DNA from: Histomonas meleagridis
Lineage: Eukaryota; Parabasalia; Tritrichomonadida; Dientamoebidae
DNA: 64,000 bases
NCBI GenBank assembly: GCA_020186115.1
Contig: WSYJ01000060.1
Coordinates: forward strand, 620,001-684,000
Reading direction: 5' to 3'
Below the pieces are notes generated by a model. It saw nothing but the letters and a program-made list of their open reading frames with translations. It was not told where the DNA came from and did no database searches. Positions 40,265 through 50,030 of the stretch are shown here, piece by piece. A program made the position numbers and the translations under genes. The stretch's first letter is position 1, and each line of letters opens with the position of its first letter.

Positions 40265-42565
40265 ATGTTTTTTCTTTTCTCTTTTGCGTATCTAGCAAAA
40301 GCAGAACCTGTTAATCCTGATTTTGAGAATGATATATTTAGTTGGATCAGTCTTTCTAATTTTACAGACCCATTTAAAATCGATATACAAAATTTTTCAC
40401 AATGGACTTCAACAAATTTAACCCATAATTTAAGTAATCTTACATATGAAATTGATATCAGCCCAAAAGAAAAAGTATCACTTACTCAAGAAATACAAAA
40501 TTTACCAGATATTAATTTTACTAAAATCTATTTTTTCTTTAATTCAACAGGAGAAACAGACCTGGTAACCGGGTCTTTAGTTTTACCAAAAGAAACGTAT
40601 ACTGTTTCTGCAGGTCATTCAATCAATATCACAATCACTGAAAACATAACGCAAAATATCACAATAAGTTTAACAAACAATGGACCCAATATTTCGAATG
40701 TACTCCTTCCAGAGGTTATATTTTACACAATGGCAAGCAAAACAGATTATTCGATAACTCAAAGATCAATGGTTCTAAACCATGCTAAAGCAATCCGGTG
40801 TAGCGTGTCTCTTAATGTTAGTTTTGGTGATGTTGAAATCGAAACTGTCAGACTTCCAAACATTCATTCAATACCAGATCCACTTCTTCCTTTAAACCAA
40901 AAATTCGAAAACGGCGAAGAGTTTTCTATTATACCTGTGCTCGCTAATGATGAAAAGATAATCGGTTTCGATATTGAAAGTACAGAATATATTTCTTATT
41001 GGAAGGTCAAACAAGTCGACAATATGCATAGCTTTTCAATGAGAATTCGACCTTTAAAGGCGTTCAGACTTTCTTATGTTGTCATTGAGACATCTTCAAC
41101 GGATTATCTTCAAGCTTTACAAATTTGGCAGCATTCGTTCAACTCTGTTTACCAAAATGAGTTTATCGGATCTTTTGTTTCTTATGGAAGTGTTCCTCTA
41201 CAGATAATTGAATCATTTAATCAAGTTTTTGAGATTGGTAACTTAACAATTGCAAATGGTATTCAGTACTTCCAATGGATTCCCGGCTTTTCTGTTAATA
41301 TTTCTGCACCTCCTGAGAATTTGACTGATTGTGAAGATGAAAAATGTTTATATATCAAAAAATATGGCCGAAAAAACTCTAAATTGGAATATATTTATTC
41401 AAAAATTAATGAAACATTCTATTCATATGAGGTCAGCTTTGTAAAAGATTTATTTTTCAACTTGTCAAATCAAACTCTTATGGAGACCGTTTATTACAAT
41501 GGCTTTTTTTCTGATAAATTTGACAGTACTTTGGTTGATTATAATATTCCAACAAATGCAGAATTCCCTTTTGCTTTGCTAAAGGATACAACACCATATA
41601 TACCAGTAATGACTTCATATTTTATTTTTGTAGTAAATAATTTTGAATATTCGCCAAACGGTTATTTAATGATGGGTAATTGGATTCATCCTCAATTTGC
41701 AAATTACTGTATTTCATTTGGTTTCCCTATAGCATTGTGTGGGGAAGTGTTTGATTATTCAAATGAAAAGAAAAACTCTATTTGGAAAATTCGATTTCAA
41801 ATTGGTTCAAAACCAATATCACTTATAGAAACAGCCACACAAAACCATGTAGTTAATAACTACGAACAGCTTTTCTCAGTTGCTATGTCTGTTAATGCGC
41901 ATGTTAATACTCATAATCATATTATATGTGGTATTTTAGCGTATAACAATGATGTCATTTCATACAACACTGCCATGAGGAACATTGGTTCTACCATATA
42001 TTATCCACGAATCCGTGAGTTTTATACCATATTATTTAATATGTCAGAGCAAATTCCACCAATGACTGACCTAGAGCATGACTATTTTGGTCTGTCAATG
42101 TACTGCAAAGAAACAGATCAAGATAATCCTCAGGAAGTCTGTTATTTAAATGTTTTGGTGAGTGTTCATAAGTACAATTCGAGTGAAACTGTCACTTTTC
42201 GTCATATAAACTTAACGTTCTCCAGCGGTTTAGTTCCAACATGTTTTCAAGTTTCGCAAGGGATAAATTGTACAACATATCAGACCTCGGTTAATATCGA
42301 ATTGTCGGTAAATGAAATTCGTACGGCAACAATACAAATTGAAACCGAGATCGAAGAAGATTTGTCAAGTTGGGTTTCAGAAAATATTCCACTCGTTATA
42401 ATCGCAAGCGTGCCAATTATCGCATTGTTGGTGGGTATGGGATTCGGATTATGGTTTATGTTCTGTAAAAAGAGATCTTCAAAAGAAGCGCTTGCAAGAA
42501 TTGTAAAAACGGCGAAAAGAAGAAAGAAAGAAAAAACAGAAAAAGAAAAAAATCTTTTGACATAA
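40265..42565 (+). CDS. Large type I membrane glycoprotein, function unknown
   Basis: A 766-residue protein with ATG at 40265. A cleavable signal peptide (MFFLFSFAYLAKA) is followed by about 700 residues with more than 25 N-x-S/T sites, alternating beta-like segments and several scattered cysteines (CEDEKC, a pair near YCISFGFPIALC). A single transmembrane helix lies at about 720-742 (IPLVIIASVPIIALLVGMG), then a basic tail with KRRKKEKTEKEK. The layout is that of a trichomonad surface protein or lectin-like receptor. It is not a BspA leucine-rich-repeat protein and no catalytic motif is visible. The upstream 60 bases are AC-richer than the surrounding DNA. Confidence 0.65.
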   Translation: MFFLFSFAYLAKAEPVNPDFENDIFSWISLSNFTDPFKIDIQNFSQWTSTNLTHNLSNLTYEIDISPKEKVSLTQEIQNLPDINFTKIYFFFNSTGETDLVTGSLVLPKETYTVSAGHSINITITENITQNITISLTNNGPNISNVLLPEVIFYTMASKTDYSITQRSMVLNHAKAIRCSVSLNVSFGDVEIETVRLPNIHSIPDPLLPLNQKFENGEEFSIIPVLANDEKIIGFDIESTEYISYWKVKQVDNMHSFSMRIRPLKAFRLSYVVIETSSTDYLQALQIWQHSFNSVYQNEFIGSFVSYGSVPLQIIESFNQVFEIGNLTIANGIQYFQWIPGFSVNISAPPENLTDCEDEKCLYIKKYGRKNSKLEYIYSKINETFYSYEVSFVKDLFFNLSNQTLMETVYYNGFFSDKFDSTLVDYNIPTNAEFPFALLKDTTPYIPVMTSYFIFVVNNFEYSPNGYLMMGNWIHPQFANYCISFGFPIALCGEVFDYSNEKKNSIWKIRFQIGSKPISLIETATQNHVVNNYEQLFSVAMSVNAHVNTHNHIICGILAYNNDVISYNTAMRNIGSTIYYPRIREFYTILFNMSEQIPPMTDLEHDYFGLSMYCKETDQDNPQEVCYLNVLVSVHKYNSSETVTFRHINLTFSSGLVPTCFQVSQGINCTTYQTSVNIELSVNEIRTATIQIETEIEEDLSSWVSENIPLVIIASVPIIALLVGMGFGLWFMFCKKRSSKEALARIVKTAKRRKKEKTEKEKNLLT

Positions 42566-43086
42566 ATTGTAAATAAACTGTGTTTAAATGTATATAAAGT
42601 TTTATTCTTTGTTGCGGATTGAATCTGCAAATTTTTCAAAAATGTATAAAATGTTCTATATGAGATACACAACATAATATATATTTGTATTCATATGATT
42701 TAATATTCGAATAAAATATTAATATGATCTCGCTTACAGATAAATATGATAGAAAAATGATTGAAGATTATATTTATGGATATTATGCAAAATCTATTTA
42801 AAGAGAAATTAATTTATTAAAAGAGAAATTAAATTTATGTATATTAAGCATAATTAAGCTTTAATTAAAGAGAAAGTTTAAACAAACAGTTCCAGGAAGA
42901 ACTCACTTTGTTCAAGAAATAGTTCAAACAATAACACAAAATAAATATATAATCTTTAAAAGTACATTATATATGACATGCAAATTTATTTTAATCAAGT
43001 GATTGCGGAAAGGTTTCCCAATGATACAATTCTGGAGTGTTTGACATTTCATTATATATATATATAATACAAATAAAACATGTTTA
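42566..43086. other. Convergent intergenic region, nothing seen
   Basis: 521 AT-rich bases between converging genes, including an (AT)n stretch near 43050-43070. No coding or RNA gene seen. Confidence 0.4.
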
Positions 43087-44095
43087 TTAACTACATTTAG
43101 TCAACTCAATTATCTTAAACAGTTGATCATTTTCGTTAATTTCGTCCAATTTCATATTTATATTTGTTTTATTAACTATTACAGTATAAATCGGAATAGA
43201 AACCAATCTATAAATGTAACTAATTCCACAGCCAAATATTGTCATTACTATTCTCATTTTATTACTTAAATTTTCGCTTAATTCTTTTCTTTTGATGAAT
43301 CTAATTTTATCGTTTGTATACATTTTTAAACCAGTAAAACAATTCCAAAATATTTTTCTTCCTTTTTGATCAATTTTTGGTAAATGTTTTTGATACGTTT
43401 CATTATAACTTTTAATATATTCTTGAATTTCATTTGAATATGTAATGTTTAACTTAACTTGTATCCAACTGTTGTCTTCAAATGTCGGCATTTGATAAGT
43501 AGTTGTTGCATTTGTAGAATATATAATTTTTGTTGTAGCTTTACAATTATAATAGCTTTCACCTTCAGTAAATCCTTTAAACATAATTTCGAGATAAGGA
43601 AATTGATTCATTAAATAATTTGTTTCATTTTCATATGAGTAATATGTTTCATATTTAGAAAAAACACCTTGAACAACTTCATTATCTCCTTCCTTAATGA
43701 ATGTTACAAGCAAAACCAGATAGGGAAAAATACCAGAGAACATAAGCAACTCAAAAACAAGAATATTATCATAATATTGACACAAAATAATGAAAACAAC
43801 AAGAAGAATTTCGGAACAATAAAGTAACCAATGCAATAAAACAAAAACAAATGGTACTTCAATGAAATCAAGATCTGAATGTTTCTTTTTGGCTTCAAGA
43901 TACTTACTACGAGAAATAAAGTAAGAGCAAAAGCTCAAAATAGTGAAAAAAATCATGAGAATGATGCTTAAAATGATTATGAATTTTCTTTTTTTTTTGT
44001 TTGTTAGAGACCTTTTTATTTCCATTAGGAGTATCAATTTTTATATATTTTTTATTGTTTAATTCAGTCATTTCGATGGAATCATCCACTGACAT
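43087..44095 (-). CDS. Small multi-pass membrane protein, homopolymer frameshift
   Basis: ATG at 44095 opens MSVDDSIEMTELNNKKYIKI then KIDTPNGNKKVSNKQKKK. The downstream frame continues RKFIIILSIILMIFFTILSF and runs to 43087. The switch occurs inside a run of ten A (T at 43989-43998 on plus); nine A would keep one frame of about 335 residues. Helices lie near residues 40-60, 80-105, 110-130 and near the C-terminus. The loop after the third carries four N-glycosylation sites and NETYQKHLPKIDQKGRKIFW. I do not recognise a family. The longest uninterrupted frame (start 44037) begins at TTG, so it is not the real start. Confidence 0.55.
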
Positions 44096-44585
44096 GTTTT
44101 GACAAATTTGGAATAAAGTATTAAATTGTTTTTACAAAATTTCAATTTCAAATACCAATAAAATGCTCTAAAACAACTAAATAAGCATTAGATATTTATA
44201 AGCTAACCAAAAATGCTTAATGTTTATGAAATGCCTTCGAAAAAGTTGCAATTCGGAAATTATATTACATTTGATTAAGAATTAAATTTAAAGTTAAAAC
44301 TAAAAATCCATTTCATGTTTGACTGGTGACGCTTAATTCCAAAATATTTCTAAATCTAAAAAAACATCTTATTCAAATTGTTCAAAAAACAAAAATTTAT
44401 TATAAGCGTTACAGTACTGTGAAAGGCAAATCAAAAAAAGTTTTATAAATGAAATCAACTCTTAAACCAGAATAAGAAATTTGTTGGATCATTCACAGGG
44501 GTGACCTGGATTTTGATCTCCGCGTCACTTTTTGACCTTGGTTTATAATGTAAAGTTAATAAATCATCGATCACATCACCAACGT
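44096..44585. other. Divergent promoter region, nothing else seen
   Basis: 490 bases separating divergent membrane protein genes. The last 80 bases before the transporter ATG are GC-richer. No gene seen. Confidence 0.4.
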
Positions 44586-46001
44586 ATGGACAAAGATACT
44601 GATCAGATCCCTTACGAAGAAATTGGTAAAGAAACGGATTGGATACCTCTTAACCAAAGGGAGTCCTTATCCATATTCCACATTATGGGAATTTGTTGTT
44701 CAATGCTTGCATTCCAGATTGCATATAGTGTTGAATTTGCCTTAGGCACGCCAATCATGTCACGCCTTGGCATTGCGCAAAGTGTACAATCCTTAATTTG
44801 GTTCTCTGGTCCACTTTCTGGATTTATCGTCCAGCCATTAATTGGTTTTTATTCAGATATTACCATGGCAAAAATGGGGCGAAGGCGTCCATTCATTATT
44901 GTCGGCGTTATTGGTATCTTGTTAGGATTTGTATTATTATTATTTGTTGAATCACTCGGAAACGCAATGGGCAAAAGCGAATCTGCAAAGAAAGGACTTA
45001 AGATCTTCATCTTCACACTTGCGCTTCTTATTACAAATATTTCCATTAACGTACTTCAAGGACCATCACGTACATTAGTGGGAGATGTAGTTCCAAAGGT
45101 ACAACAAGTTAAGGCCAATACCGTTGGTTCACTTATGATAGGTATTGCCGCAATTATTACGAATCTTATTGGAGGATTAGATCTAGCGACCAAACTTAAG
45201 TTACCATTTGATAATGAGAAACTTATCTTTATCATTGGTATTGTTCTTATAGCTATTGGTGTTATAATTACATGTGTAGTTGCTAAAGAAGAACCACTTC
45301 GTGTTAAACCAGTTCGTGCAAATCCATTAAAGGAAATATTCCAAGCTGCACGTAATGTACCAAAACCAGTGTTACGTATAGCTATAGTTTTCTTCTTTTC
45401 ATGGATGGCTTATTATCCATTTAACATTGAAACAACTGATTTCTTCGGATTTGATATTTATGGCGGTAGATCAAATGGTACAGATAGACAAAAGACAATA
45501 TATAATGATGGTGTTAACTTCGGTATGCTTGTAATTGCTGTATCTAATGTTTTAGTTTTAATTTATGGATTCTTCCAAGAAAAGGTTATTCAACTCGTAG
45601 GAATGAAATTGACTTATGCTTTATCACAGATCATCGAAGGTATTTGTCTCGTCTTAGTCTTCTTCATTTCAAATAAATGGGCTTTGATGGGTATCTTCGC
45701 ACCACTAGGTATTTCTTGTAATATATTCAACTCTGTTCCTTACGCTGTCGTAGGAATGTGCGTTTCTCAAGAACAAATGGGTACTTATATGGGCGTACTT
45801 AACTCTTGTTGTGTTGTTGGTCAACAAATTTCTAACTTTTTGCTTGGATCTGGTATAGGTGCTTTGTCTCCTGATTGGAAGGCTCCAATTCTTGGTTGTG
45901 GTTCAGTCTTCGCATTCTTGTCAGCTTTGTTGTGCTTCTGGATTATTGTTCCTGAACAACAAGAACAAGAAATGTTGGAGCCACTTAAAACAGTCGAATA
46001 A
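44586..46001 (+). CDS. SLC45/sucrose-transporter-like (GPH family) sugar carrier
   Basis: 471 residues from ATG at 44586; the open frame extends 18 codons upstream to a TTG. Twelve hydrophobic helices are visible. After TM2 the loop has PLIGFYSDITMAKMGRRRPF, matching the P-x-x-G-x-x-S-D-x-x-x-x-x-x-G-R-R-R-P-F signature of plant sucrose and SLC45 transporters. The second half includes FFFSWMAYYPFNIETTDFFG, also family-typical, and NSVPYAVVG. These carriers move sucrose, maltose or glucose with protons at the plasma membrane or vacuole. The substrate here is not determinable. Codon use is richer in G+C than the neighbours, which suggests strong expression. Confidence 0.85.
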   Translation: MDKDTDQIPYEEIGKETDWIPLNQRESLSIFHIMGICCSMLAFQIAYSVEFALGTPIMSRLGIAQSVQSLIWFSGPLSGFIVQPLIGFYSDITMAKMGRRRPFIIVGVIGILLGFVLLLFVESLGNAMGKSESAKKGLKIFIFTLALLITNISINVLQGPSRTLVGDVVPKVQQVKANTVGSLMIGIAAIITNLIGGLDLATKLKLPFDNEKLIFIIGIVLIAIGVIITCVVAKEEPLRVKPVRANPLKEIFQAARNVPKPVLRIAIVFFFSWMAYYPFNIETTDFFGFDIYGGRSNGTDRQKTIYNDGVNFGMLVIAVSNVLVLIYGFFQEKVIQLVGMKLTYALSQIIEGICLVLVFFISNKWALMGIFAPLGISCNIFNSVPYAVVGMCVSQEQMGTYMGVLNSCCVVGQQISNFLLGSGIGALSPDWKAPILGCGSVFAFLSALLCFWIIVPEQQEQEMLEPLKTVE

Positions 46002-46133
46002 ACAAAGTAAAAGAGTAAAATTTAATCTTTAAACTTTTAATTTTTTATCATCACATCAAATTTCTTGATGCATTGTATCGTTTTGGGGTGTACCATAGTA
46101 CGATAGCTGTACAAGTTAAGTGTTATATAATAT

Positions 46134-47648
46134 ATGTATTACTCAGGGAACATGCAATTTATTAATGGACAACCAACACAATTTCAACAGACACCTCAAA
46201 TGCAATATAATGCATCGCAAAAATACCAAAATTTTACATATTTTTCTGGATATAATCAATTTGGATATCAATATGGATATGAACAACAGGTATATTCTAA
46301 TTTTACAGGAAATGGCTATCAACAGTTTCAACAAAAAATTAATAGTAACACAGATTATGAACCACATAATAACAGTCATTTCCAACAAGTAGATTATACT
46401 CAAGCTAAGTCACAAAATAGACAATCAAATGGCATGAATCCACAATCTGATTACTTGAGAAATAGTGGAATACAATTTGAGCAATCAAATCGTACACAAA
46501 CTAATCAATGGTATGATTATCAAATTGAACAGCTAAACAACTCACAACCTAATCATCAAAATTATGCACAATTCCAACAACCAAACAATGCGCGAACAGA
46601 TTACGCAAGAGAATATATACCAAATAATTCCCAAATCAATCCTCAAACTTATACTCCAAATATAACAGCACAAACAAAACAATCGTTACGCAGCGAACAA
46701 TACAAAAATCGTAACAAGCAAATGAATGTAACTCAGTACGAACATCCAAACACAGCACAACTCAGTCAACAAAATTATTCACAAATCACTTACATGACAA
46801 ATACCATAGCGCAAGCAGAGCAAATAGATAACGCTCATTACGAACCGACAAATGCACATCGGTTTAGTCAACAAAATTATGCACAGTCCAATCAATTAAA
46901 TAGTACACAAACATATTACGCAAGAAATATCATAACACAAACAGAACATATAAATTGCGCTCAGTACGACAAACAAAGTTATACACAGCTACAACAATAT
47001 CAGCAACCGAACAATGGACAATCCAATTACATATCAAATGTTAAACAAAGTAATGCACTATATCAACTTCCAAACAATGCAAACGCATACTACGCAGCAC
47101 AAACACAATACACTCCGAATGCGACAGCACAAAACATTACGCCCACTCTCACATACACAGGCAAATGCATTCGCATTACTTCTGCTGCGACATTTGCTGA
47201 ATTCACAGAGAAGCGAAAGCAGCTTCAGCTTGATTTTGTACAGCAACTTAGCGATGCAACAATGAATGCTGTCTCCGACATAACCAATGCATTCGACACT
47301 ATTAACACTGAAGATAATGAAAATCAAATTCAACAAATTGATGCAAATGAAAATGAGAACAAAAACTTCGAATCAATTGTTGACACACGTAATGCCGAAC
47401 GTGTAACTAATTATCTTTTGAATAACAAAAAAAGTAACATAAAAAAGGAAATGGAACAATGTCAAGTGCCAATTCTTTTGTGTTTTCTAATGACTGCATG
47501 CGACGCAAATGAGCAAATGAAAGAAGAAATTGTGAAATTTGTTGCGTACGCGATCGAAATTGTAGAGGAAAAGAAGAAAAAGGATAAAATAAATGAAGCA
47601 GATACTGTGATAAGTGAAACGAAGAGGCAATACAAAGGAATAATGTAA
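46134..47648 (+). CDS. Q/N/Y-rich prion-like protein
   Basis: A 504-residue protein with ATG at 46134. Residues 1-345 are dominated by N, Q, Y, S and T, with imperfect repeats such as QQNYAQSNQLNSTQTYYARN and QPNNARTDYAREYIPNN. The C-terminal 155 residues have a normal mixed composition (FAEFTEKRKQLQLDFVQQLS, then an acidic stretch, then NYLLNNKKSNIKKEMEQC and KFVAYAIEIVEEKKKK) and look like a small helical domain. Such low-complexity regions drive condensates or binding of RNA and transcription factors in other eukaryotes. No RNA-binding motif is visible. It lies 132 bases downstream of the sugar carrier gene. Confidence 0.7.
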   Translation: MYYSGNMQFINGQPTQFQQTPQMQYNASQKYQNFTYFSGYNQFGYQYGYEQQVYSNFTGNGYQQFQQKINSNTDYEPHNNSHFQQVDYTQAKSQNRQSNGMNPQSDYLRNSGIQFEQSNRTQTNQWYDYQIEQLNNSQPNHQNYAQFQQPNNARTDYAREYIPNNSQINPQTYTPNITAQTKQSLRSEQYKNRNKQMNVTQYEHPNTAQLSQQNYSQITYMTNTIAQAEQIDNAHYEPTNAHRFSQQNYAQSNQLNSTQTYYARNIITQTEHINCAQYDKQSYTQLQQYQQPNNGQSNYISNVKQSNALYQLPNNANAYYAAQTQYTPNATAQNITPTLTYTGKCIRITSAATFAEFTEKRKQLQLDFVQQLSDATMNAVSDITNAFDTINTEDNENQIQQIDANENENKNFESIVDTRNAERVTNYLLNNKKSNIKKEMEQCQVPILLCFLMTACDANEQMKEEIVKFVAYAIEIVEEKKKKDKINEADTVISETKRQYKGIM

Positions 47649-47756
47649 ATACATAAATTCATTTCCCCTCCAAATGAAACATCAGAAGAATTAAACCAAG
47701 TTGAAGATGGTGTGCCCGAAAATATATTTTTTGAATGAAATTAATACAGATTTTAG
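47649..47756. other. Short open but start-less frame after the Q/N gene
   Basis: A frame near 47660-47740 reads FISPPNETSEELNQVEDGV then PENIFFE and stop. It has no ATG in context and may be a relic exon piece or chance. Confidence 0.25.
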
Positions 47757-48065
47757 GCAGACCGCAGTGAAAAACCCGTAGACCAACACCTTAATATAAC
47801 CCACGCCTACACTGTAGCATTATTCATATAAAACATATTTAGTAATATATATTTAATAAATTTTTTTTCGATTTGGTTTTTCACTCACTTCACTAAGGAG
47901 AACGTTAACATGAAAAAATCTTTTTTCTTTACATATTTTGATTAATTCATATTTTTGGGACTGAACATATGTTAAAATTTTTATTTGCTAACAAACTATG
48001 TAAAAATTTATGATTTATCTAAAAATTTGCTGTTGGTCTACAGGTTTTTTCACCATGGCGTGTGG
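47757..48065. mobile_element. Probable MITE with about 30-bp terminal inverted repeats
   Basis: Left end 47764-47790 contains TGAAAAACCCGTAGACCAAC. Right end 48029-48058 is its near-perfect reverse complement, GTTGGTCTACAGGTTTTTTCA. Matching extends outward (CAGACC against CACGCC). About 24 of 27 core positions match. The 240-base interior is AT-rich and non-coding. No clear target duplication is visible. It immediately abuts a decayed amylase fragment. Confidence 0.6.
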
Positions 48066-48410
48066 AGATTAAGAAATCTTATGAAGAAGAAATATGGATA
48101 ACCCAAATTATTGGAAACGCCATAAAATAGCATTTGCTTGCTTAGCTACTTATACTGGGTACATTTTACTATGGAGATGAAATTGGTGATCTTCATGATC
48201 ATTGGTATTTGGAATTTCTTCATTTCAAATGATAACCTTTCAAGAACTGATGGTCATATTGAATGGTTTAACAAAAACCAACAAAGATTGTGTTTGTGGT
48301 TAATAATGGAACACTCCCAACAAATTTATATGACAATTGTGGGGGAACTTATTTTAGAGATTTGATGACAGGACGTGAAATACATTATACTGCGATGCTC
48401 TCACGGTAAG
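48066..48410 (+). pseudogene. Decayed GH13 alpha-amylase, C-terminal fragment
   Basis: Protein blocks lie in changing frames: DNPNYWKRHKIAFACLATYT, then TFYYGDEIGDLHDHW (the amylase G-T-P-x-x-Y-Y-G-D-E-I-G signature), then FVVNNGTLPTNLYDNC, and GTYFRDLMTGREIHYTAML (the C-terminal beta domain). Frame changes and stops separate them and there is no start. The catalytic domain upstream is absent; the MITE at 47757-48065 borders the relic. Confidence 0.72.
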
Positions 48411-48880
48411 TATTTAGTAAATATTTAATGTATTTTGCAAAATCACTTTAATGAGCACAAATTTTTATTGAAAAAAAATCGAATAATAATGCTTTTGAAT
48501 CACGGGAAATAAGCAAAAAATGAACACATATTTAGTTTGAAATAAATCATTTTTGTTGCTTATTTTTTAAGTATAATTTTTATGAAATTTATTAAAGTTT
48601 GATATAAAGAATCATTCTGAAAGGGATAAGATGAGATAGGATGATAAAAGAGTTATATACTAGATGTAATATTATTGATATCAGATTGTCTAATTTGGTT
48701 GTGGTTCTTTTGATCAATTTTTTTTCCATATATATTTTTAATTACCGTTCCTATGTTATTGCCACTTTTGTGGTAAAGTGTTAAAATTAGGAGGTTATTT
48801 CATACATTCTTTCAAACGGGAAACAATCAAAGCCAAAAATCAAAACATCAACAAAAAAAAAAACACATATCTAATATTAC
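48411..48880. other. Intergenic, nothing seen
   Basis: 470 AT-rich bases between the amylase relic and ankyrin locus D. No supported feature. Confidence 0.4.
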
Positions 48881-48935
48881 AAAATCTTGAATAATATTCA
48901 ATTTAAATGAAGAAAATATTGAGGACTCTATAAAA

Positions 48936-50030
48936 ATGACTCTGAATTATTTTGATGATAAATATACATATTCGTTTAATTTTATTATTTGTAGTATTAT
49001 ATATTCATTTTTCATCTCAAAATATGATGGGGAAATATGTGTAAAATATTTGAAATTACTTGAATCTAAAGAAAGAGAACTTTATTCAATTAATGATGAA
49101 AATATAATATATATTTTTGTAAAATTTTTAAATAATCGCAATGAAGAAGAATCAAATTATCTTCTTAATAAAATTTTTGAAAATAGCCTCATTGAAATAA
49201 ATCAAAAAATCATATCGCGTACACTATACTTTTCACATTATTTATATTCATATGAAATCTTCAAATATGAAAGTTTTGTAAAATACAAATCATTTTATAA
49301 AAACATTAGAATACTTAAAAAACATAATTGGAAACTTCACAAAAAGTTAATAAAAGAAGGGGTTAATCCAAATGAAATTGCGAAAATCATTCGAAATGAT
49401 GAAATAGAAAAACTTCAAGAAATATCATCACAAACAAATTTTGATTTTAATCAAAGAATTGAACCATCACTTTATGAAAGATGTTCAATTATAAATAAAG
49501 AAGATGTTTCATTAATTGATTACGCAGCATTTTTTTCTGCAGTTAAATGTTTTAAATATTTACTTATGAATGGCGCAAATGTAGAAAAAACAGGTAAATA
49601 TGCAATTGCAGGTGGAAACGAAGAAATTATTCACTTATGTGAACAAAACCATTCATTACTTGCATGTGCATATGAAACAGCAATTGAATTTCATCAAAAT
49701 GAGATTTTTAAATATATTTATGAAAATAAATTAAGGAAAATTTATAGTTTAGAAGAATTAGGAACTAAATGTATTTTATCTCATAACTATGAAATTTTAT
49801 CATTTTTACAAAATGAAGGAATGCAAATTTGTGATTTACATATCATTGCTTCAATTGAAACAGGTAACTTATATTTAATTCAGTATTTGCTTGAACAATA
49901 TGTGATTGATACATATATACCAAGAATTTCAACAATTTCATGGAATAAAGAACTTTTTAATTACCTTGTTACAAAGAATTATATTAACATTAAAAATAAG
50001 AATATTTCATTATATTATTTGATATTTTAA
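48936..50030 (+). CDS. Ankyrin protein N-terminal frame (DUF3447 type), locus D
   Basis: A 364-codon frame with ATG at 48936. It shows the same landmarks as locus A: HNWKLHKKLIKEGVNPNEIA, KIIRNDEIEKLQEISSQ, LYERCSIINKEDVSLIDYAA, CFKYLLMNGANVEKTGKY, HLCEQNHSLLA and ETAIEFHQNEIFKYIY. The homologous coding sequence continues about 14 codons upstream of the ATG (FNLNEENIEDSIK) to a TGA, so the original start is lost or lies in another frame and the annotated start may be secondary. It runs into a spacer at the end (LYYLIF and stop). Function unknown; presumed protein-binding. Confidence 0.7.
   Translation: MTLNYFDDKYTYSFNFIICSIIYSFFISKYDGEICVKYLKLLESKERELYSINDENIIYIFVKFLNNRNEEESNYLLNKIFENSLIEINQKIISRTLYFSHYLYSYEIFKYESFVKYKSFYKNIRILKKHNWKLHKKLIKEGVNPNEIAKIIRNDEIEKLQEISSQTNFDFNQRIEPSLYERCSIINKEDVSLIDYAAFFSAVKCFKYLLMNGANVEKTGKYAIAGGNEEIIHLCEQNHSLLACAYETAIEFHQNEIFKYIYENKLRKIYSLEELGTKCILSHNYEILSFLQNEGMQICDLHIIASIETGNLYLIQYLLEQYVIDTYIPRISTISWNKELFNYLVTKNYINIKNKNISLYYLIF

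Noticed and set aside
48138-48365. 75-codon ATG frame
   Set aside because: It is a wrong-phase reading of the amylase relic, whose signatures lie in the other frames.
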